Shown here one piece after another: positions 5,207-8,592 of a stretch of 8,592 nucleotides of DNA. Below the pieces are notes generated by a model. That model ran no database searches. It was not told where the DNA came from and saw only the letters and a program-made list of their open reading frames with translations. The number at the start of each line of letters is the position of its first letter. The first letter of the stretch is position 1. A program made the translations under genes and the position numbers. Location: assembly GCF_014359955.1 (NCBI RefSeq), contig NZ_JACIYL010000112.1:1-8592 (forward strand), written 5' to 3'. The stretch comes from Thermogutta sp. (GTDB lineage: Bacteria > Planctomycetota > Planctomycetia > Pirellulales > Thermoguttaceae).

Positions 5207-7339
5207 TCACTGCATCGGACTCACTTTCATTTTTTTCTCAGACCAACCGAGACGCCTCGCGGCCGCAACAGGAGCCTCCCAATCCGCCGTTGTCCGCACC
5301 TTGAGCTCAACGCGACTTCCATCGGCAGCGAGCAACACGGCCTGTGGAACCTCCATGACTCGCGATATGTTGAGGATGTAGGGGCCCTCGCGATGCGTTG
5401 ACGGAATGTCTCTCAGGATGAGCTTGTCCACCGGCTCAAAAACACTGGCATAGCATGCCAGGACCCCGAAACGTCCCTGGGCTTTGACCGTCAGGGGCAA
5501 CCCTTTCCATGCGTTTTGCCCGCGAATTGCCTGAATTGCCCGGATGATGTCAAAGACGCGCATTCCGTCGCTGGTTTGCCCGATGAGCATGAATCGCCGT
5601 TCGATCTGAGTTCGTTTCTTTGCATCCGAATTCCAGGCCGTCGGGCCGATACCTCGCGGCAACAGGAGAACCAGCACCGTGCCGGGCGCATTCGTTATCC
5701 GTGACTTCACCTTCTGCCACGCTTCTTCGCTCCCCTGAAGGGTTTTCTCTTCATCGGTGACAAGGTCCGGGCTGAGGATTTCAGAGAAACGCGGTTTTAA
5801 ACTGGACAGCCACCGGGACCAATCGTCCTGATCGAGCACCTCGATTTCTATTTGCCTGGGCGTTCCGTCTGGGGCGCGTAGACAATAAACGGGCAGAACG
5901 ACCTCATCCTGCACCGGAAGTTCCGCCCTGACCAGCCGGATTCCCTCGGCCTCCGCCTCCTTCGCATTATTCCAGGACGGCGGGGGCAGGTTGGTGGGCC
6001 AGCCTCTGAAACATTTCTCTTTCAACAAGCTGACCCACCGAGCCTTAAGTTCTTCCCAGTGTGAAGCATTTTCCGGGAAGACAATCGGTGCAGCAGGCAC
6101 GAAGTGCTCGTGAATGGTTGTATTGAGCTGATCCTCGGGAATCTTGTCCAGTACCTTCAGCTCTTGAGGCGTGAAAACCTTTTCCACGGGATCATAGACT
6201 TCCCGCTCCCTGCCCAAAAGATGACGATCGATCCATCGGAAGGCGGCTTCCTGTATAGGTGGAATATCATCGTGCGCAGCTTTGGTAATGAAAATGCCGA
6301 TTTTATCCTCGGCGTTGTACAGTCGATAAATCCTGCGTGCGGCTTCGTACACCCGGCGAACGCCATCCTCCGGAAAAATGGGGTCATGATCACCATTGAC
6401 GATTAAAAGCGGCCGGGGAGCCACCAGAGCAGCAACCATCGGATAATCCCAAAGGTATGTGTTGACGAAATACATGCAATCGCAGTGTCCCTCCACGCAG
6501 CCATCGACAACGTGATTCTGGAGATCTGTGATACCGGCCACGGGAACCGCCACCTTGACACGCGGATCGATGGCGGCAATCCACCAACTGTAGGCTCCGC
6601 CCCCACTGCGACCGGTCACACCAATCCGTTCTGGGTCGACTTCAGCGCGGGTTTGCAGGTAGTCGATCGCCCTCACACAGTTCCAGGCTTCAACCCCCGC
6701 CGGAGTATAACCACGGTTGTTCCACCACCACATTCCGTAGCGATAGGTCCCGTGGTGGATGCCCTCAATTTCTCCGAGTTGCAGGCTGTCCAGTACAAGG
6801 CAGGCGTATCCGTGCCGCGCAAACCAGACGGCATGAAAATGATAGTGCACCTTGTTGCCGTAGCTCACGTTATCGATCTTCACCTGGGCGTGACCACACA
6901 GATAAAGAACGGCGGGAACCCGACCCGAAATATTCTTCGGCAAGTACAAATTGGCGGTGACGTACAATCCCGGAAGGGATTGATAGTACAACTTTTCCAC
7001 GCGAAAATCCTCTCGCTCAATCGTGCCTGTGACCGTCACTTTCAGATCACTTTTCGCCGGCCAGGGATCGAGCCCCAGCATCTCACGGAGTTGACGACGG
7101 TATTCCTCACAGCGGTTTTCCCAGTCCGCTCGCGTTTTTATATCAGACAGACAGCGGTCTCGAAGTATGGCAACTTCGTGCTCGAAGTACCGGCTGAGCA
7201 TGGCGTCGCCCGGAAGAGGCCCCAGCGGCCGCCACTCCGGCCGCGGTTGACCAAACAACACGTTGTCGCCGAAAACCACAGCCATAAATACGAGTCCCCA
7301 AACGACCGAGTGCCCAAGATTGCGTCTTCCAGCGTTCAT
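5207..7339 (-). CDS. Secreted acetyl-xylan-esterase-like alpha/beta hydrolase with a degenerate second hydrolase half
   Basis: Predicted exported ester hydrolase, 710 residues. The ATG at 7339 is chosen because AGGAG sits six bases upstream; another in-frame ATG at 7345 would touch that site, and longer starts add non-homologous sequence. A Sec-type leader is visible (RR at 5-6, hydrophobic 11-24, probable cleavage near LFG at 28-30). The first hydrolase domain (about 90-375) shows strand AVLYLCGH, nucleophile elbow TGRSGGG with Ser245, Asp319 in GDHDPIFP and His356 in KAAHDD, an intact triad. The second half (about 490-690) repeats the layout: RVFDIIRAIQAI (594-605) mirrors VEAWNCVRAIDYL, and AQGRFGVLA (620-628) sits at the elbow position with Phe in place of Ser. 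It therefore looks like a non-catalytic duplicate. The family includes acetyl-xylan esterases and dienelactone-hydrolase-like enzymes; the true substrate cannot be read from the sequence. Confidence 0.88.
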   Translation of the reverse strand: MNAGRRNLGHSVVWGLVFMAVVFGDNVLFGQPRPEWRPLGPLPGDAMLSRYFEHEVAILRDRCLSDIKTRADWENRCEEYRRQLREMLGLDPWPAKSDLKVTVTGTIEREDFRVEKLYYQSLPGLYVTANLYLPKNISGRVPAVLYLCGHAQVKIDNVSYGNKVHYHFHAVWFARHGYACLVLDSLQLGEIEGIHHGTYRYGMWWWNNRGYTPAGVEAWNCVRAIDYLQTRAEVDPERIGVTGRSGGGAYSWWIAAIDPRVKVAVPVAGITDLQNHVVDGCVEGHCDCMYFVNTYLWDYPMVAALVAPRPLLIVNGDHDPIFPEDGVRRVYEAARRIYRLYNAEDKIGIFITKAAHDDIPPIQEAAFRWIDRHLLGREREVYDPVEKVFTPQELKVLDKIPEDQLNTTIHEHFVPAAPIVFPENASHWEELKARWVSLLKEKCFRGWPTNLPPPSWNNAKEAEAEGIRLVRAELPVQDEVVLPVYCLRAPDGTPRQIEIEVLDQDDWSRWLSSLKPRFSEILSPDLVTDEEKTLQGSEEAWQKVKSRITNAPGTVLVLLLPRGIGPTAWNSDAKKRTQIERRFMLIGQTSDGMRVFDIIRAIQAIRGQNAWKGLPLTVKAQGRFGVLACYASVFEPVDKLILRDIPSTHREGPYILNISRVMEVPQAVLLAADGSRVELKVRTTADWEAPVAAARRLGWSEKKMKVSPMQ

Positions 7340-7370
7340 AGCCATCTCCTCTTTCCATGCACCTCTTTTC

Positions 7371-7386
7371 ATGCAACGGATTGCAT
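7371..7386. promoter_or_regulatory. Inverted repeat near the esterase start
   Basis: ATGCAA (7371-7376) and TTGCAT (7381-7386) are perfect 6-bp arms around CGGA, 31 bp upstream of the esterase ATG. The site would lie in the transcribed leader if the promoter at 7460-7488 is used, so it could be a roadblock operator or chance. Confidence 0.3.
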
Positions 7387-7452
7387 CCACACAGGCAAAA
7401 CCGCTCGCGGAGGGGCAGGGGCAAGCCATCCCAGCACACCGGCCACTCGCGC

Positions 7453-7488
7453 GTCCAATATTGGACCAACCAGAGGCAGCCCTCACAA
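7453..7488 (-). promoter_or_regulatory. Perfect 14-bp palindrome overlapping a possible esterase promoter
   Basis: GTCCAATATTGGAC (7453-7466) is a perfect palindrome. On the minus strand TTGTGA (complement of 7483-7488; 4 of 6) and TCCAAT (complement of 7460-7465; 4 of 6) have a 17-bp spacer, so the possible -10 lies inside the palindrome. This would give a leader of about 115 nt for the esterase gene. The promoter match is modest; the palindrome is certain. Confidence 0.4.
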
Positions 7489-7520
7489 GATACCGGCTTC
7501 CCTATCTTCACTAACATCAT

Positions 7521-7537
7521 GAAACGTCTCACGTTTC
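7521..7537. promoter_or_regulatory. 7-bp inverted repeat in the divergent gap
   Basis: GAAACGT (7521-7527) and ACGTTTC (7531-7537) are perfect arms around CTC. It lies roughly midway between the two divergent starts, where one regulator could act on both genes. It is too short-looped and lacks a T-run, so it is read as a protein-binding site rather than a terminator. Confidence 0.4.
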
Positions 7538-7727
7538 TGCTTGAATCCTCACAGCTTAAAAGTTAGCCTAAACATGACCAAGAAGGTCACCGTTTGCTGC
7601 AGGTTCGACGCTTGCCGGTTGTCGCTGTAGAGGGTTCCGCTTCTCCCTCGCAATGACAACACCGGGCCCGAGATACCTGCGAGTGTTTCTGACCAACTGC
7701 TCTATCACGCTGACGGGAGGACAAACT

Positions 7728-8592
7728 ATGAAGACCGCGCTCTCTGTCGTGTCTGGCGGATGTGCCTGCTGTGTCACACGCAGGCGTTTTCTGGCTGGAT
7801 GTGCGGCCTGTGCTGCTGCCACGTCGGTGATTCGGCCATCTCCGCGGCAGTCCTACGGGTCGGAATCCACCCGGCTGCGAATCCGCCTGATTTTTGCTCT
7901 TCATGGTCCTGTTCAGGAACGCCCCGACTGGCCGAACAAGGGTTTCGACTTCCGGCCGGTTATGGCTCGAATCGAAGAAACGCTCAAGAATGGTTGCCCG
8001 GATACGGACTTTGTCCCGGCCATGGCTAACGGTCCGGCAGCGGCCGCGAAGATCGTCGAGGAAGACACAGCAAACCCGCCTGATGGTTACATTGTTTACC
8101 AGATGAATTGCTGGAACCGCGTTGTGCAGACAATTGCCGACACGGGCAAGCCGGTGCTCTATGTTGATTTCCAGTTCGGAGGGAGCGGCGGCTTCCTCGT
8201 GTACACGGCGAGTTTCCTCCGCCAGAACAAGCCGAACGTGGCGTTTGTGGCGTCATCCAACATGGACGACCACGTGGCGGCCGCTCGGTGCTTTCAAATT
8301 GTAAAAAACGGTGGTTCGATAGCAGATTTTGTCGCTGCGGTCACCAAAATCCGGCGTGAGAAGACCCCAGCTGCCGGTGATCTGACATCCCTGCCAGATG
8401 CTTTGAACCCACTCTCACCGGAGGATACGCTCAAGGCCATCAAAGAAGCCAAGATTCTTGCCGTGGGAGGTGGTTGGCCGGGGATCTCCGACGCCATTCA
8501 AAAAGAGCTGGGTGTGCCCGTCATTCCGGTACCCTTCGAGGAGCTGAACAAAGCCTGGGAAACCGCAGACAAAGACGAGGCCCGGGAGATCG
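7728..8592 (+). CDS. Tat-exported protein, sugar-isomerase-like (3' cut by window edge)
   Basis: The frame is open from the ATG at 7728 to the last base, so 288 residues are visible and the C-terminus is missing. GGGAGG seven bases before the ATG makes the start firm. The N-terminus is a twin-arginine leader, TRRRFLAG (17-24), followed by a hydrophobic, Cys-containing stretch (CAACAAATSVI) and unusually rich in cysteine overall (Cys12, 14, 15, 25, 28). The mature part begins near LRIRLIFALHGPVQ and includes DGYIVYQMNCWNRVV, KPVLYVDFQFGGSGGFL and SNMDDHVAAARCFQIVK. This pattern of a 'dGyivyqM' strand, a 'KPvLyvd' strand and a glycine-rich loop resembles the N-terminal domain of FucI/AraA-type sugar isomerases. 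That assignment is tentative; the metal-binding residues of such enzymes would lie mostly beyond the window. It diverges from the secreted esterase gene, suggesting linked carbohydrate functions. Confidence 0.85.
   Translation, partial: MKTALSVVSGGCACCVTRRRFLAGCAACAAATSVIRPSPRQSYGSESTRLRIRLIFALHGPVQERPDWPNKGFDFRPVMARIEETLKNGCPDTDFVPAMANGPAAAAKIVEEDTANPPDGYIVYQMNCWNRVVQTIADTGKPVLYVDFQFGGSGGFLVYTASFLRQNKPNVAFVASSNMDDHVAAARCFQIVKNGGSIADFVAAVTKIRREKTPAAGDLTSLPDALNPLSPEDTLKAIKEAKILAVGGGWPGISDAIQKELGVPVIPVPFEELNKAWETADKDEAREI

Larger units (their letters stand above)
7340..7727. other. Divergent regulatory gap between the esterase and isomerase-like genes
   Basis: This 388-bp stretch has no gene I can support. 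It separates two genes read away from each other and holds three operator-like inverted repeats (listed separately) plus a looser pair, CTCGCA (7647-7652) and TGCGAG (7678-7683), around the palindrome CGGGCCCG (7663-7670). The right-hand gene has an excellent Shine-Dalgarno GGGAGG (7715-7720), but no convincing promoter was found for it. Confidence 0.6.

Noticed and set aside
7340..7486. Longer N-terminus for the esterase (start at 7486)
   Set aside because: The added residues are non-homologous in look and would precede a clear signal peptide; AGGAG fits the ATG at 7339.
6485..7522. 345-codon frame on + opposite the esterase gene
   Set aside because: It is antisense to a gene with a full catalytic triad, leader and Shine-Dalgarno; its translation shows no recognisable domain. 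The same reasoning applies to 2287-3147 on - and 3289-4260 on +.
7551..7623. tRNA-like element: T-arm-like GCAGG-TTCGACG-CTTGC at 7599-7615 and six possible acceptor pairs
   Set aside because: There is no acceptable D-arm GG, and the candidate anticodon arm (TGACC/GGTCA at 7575-7589) has a wrong-sized loop with no T33. It could be a decayed tRNA, but chance is more likely.
7791..7802. Lipobox LAGC in the right-edge protein, suggesting a lipoprotein
   Set aside because: It comes directly after the twin arginines with no hydrophobic stretch between, so the signal peptidase II site would be misplaced; the hydrophobic region lies after it.
1..8592. CRISPR array, insertion sequence, defence island or rRNA
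   Set aside because: No regularly spaced repeats, transposase-like protein, terminal inverted repeats or rRNA-like sequence were seen on either strand.

Overview
The window looks like chromosomal DNA from a planctomycete, probably a member of the Pirellulales-like lineages; this is an inference from style, not a database match. The reasons are moderately high G+C, several exported enzymes with twin-arginine or Sec leaders, a roughly 710-residue secreted acetyl-xylan-esterase-like protein with a second hydrolase-like half, and a fatty-acid gene set with an oversized acyl carrier protein.

Left part (1-3183, all on +): a fatty-acid/polyketide-type elongation cassette. In order it holds the 3' part of a FabG ketoreductase, an atypical acyl carrier protein, a FabZ-like hotdog dehydratase and a FabF-like ketosynthase. 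Together these cover condensation, ketoreduction and dehydration on a carrier protein; no enoyl reductase or malonyl transferase is visible. The carrier protein has about 46 extra residues between helix II and the last helix. The ketosynthase has about 13 extra residues before its nucleophile. The non-coding gaps are structured: a perfect TATAAT after fabG, a 12-bp hairpin followed by T5 after the carrier gene, and an operator-like dyad plus a 13-bp hairpin in front of the ketosynthase.

Middle part (3184-5206): a converging gap, then two leftward genes, a GNAT acetyltransferase followed by a Tat-exported aldo/keto reductase. The acetyltransferase is preceded by a good sigma-70-like promoter whose -10 sits inside a 21-bp dyad, suggesting a repressed promoter.

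Right part (5207-8592): a leftward secreted alpha/beta hydrolase (acetyl-xylan-esterase/dienelactone-hydrolase type) and, diverging from it, a rightward Tat-exported protein cut by the window edge. The latter resembles the sugar-isomerase (FucI/AraA-like) fold, a tentative call. The 388-bp gap between them has no gene I can support but holds three inverted repeats of operator type, one of them a perfect 14-bp palindrome overlapping a possible -10. The exported reductase, esterase and isomerase-like protein suggest carbohydrate-related work outside the cytoplasm, but no substrate can be named.

I see no CRISPR array, insertion sequence, rRNA, convincing tRNA or defence system. The best candidates for something little described are the atypical carrier protein/ketosynthase cassette and the half-dead double hydrolase.
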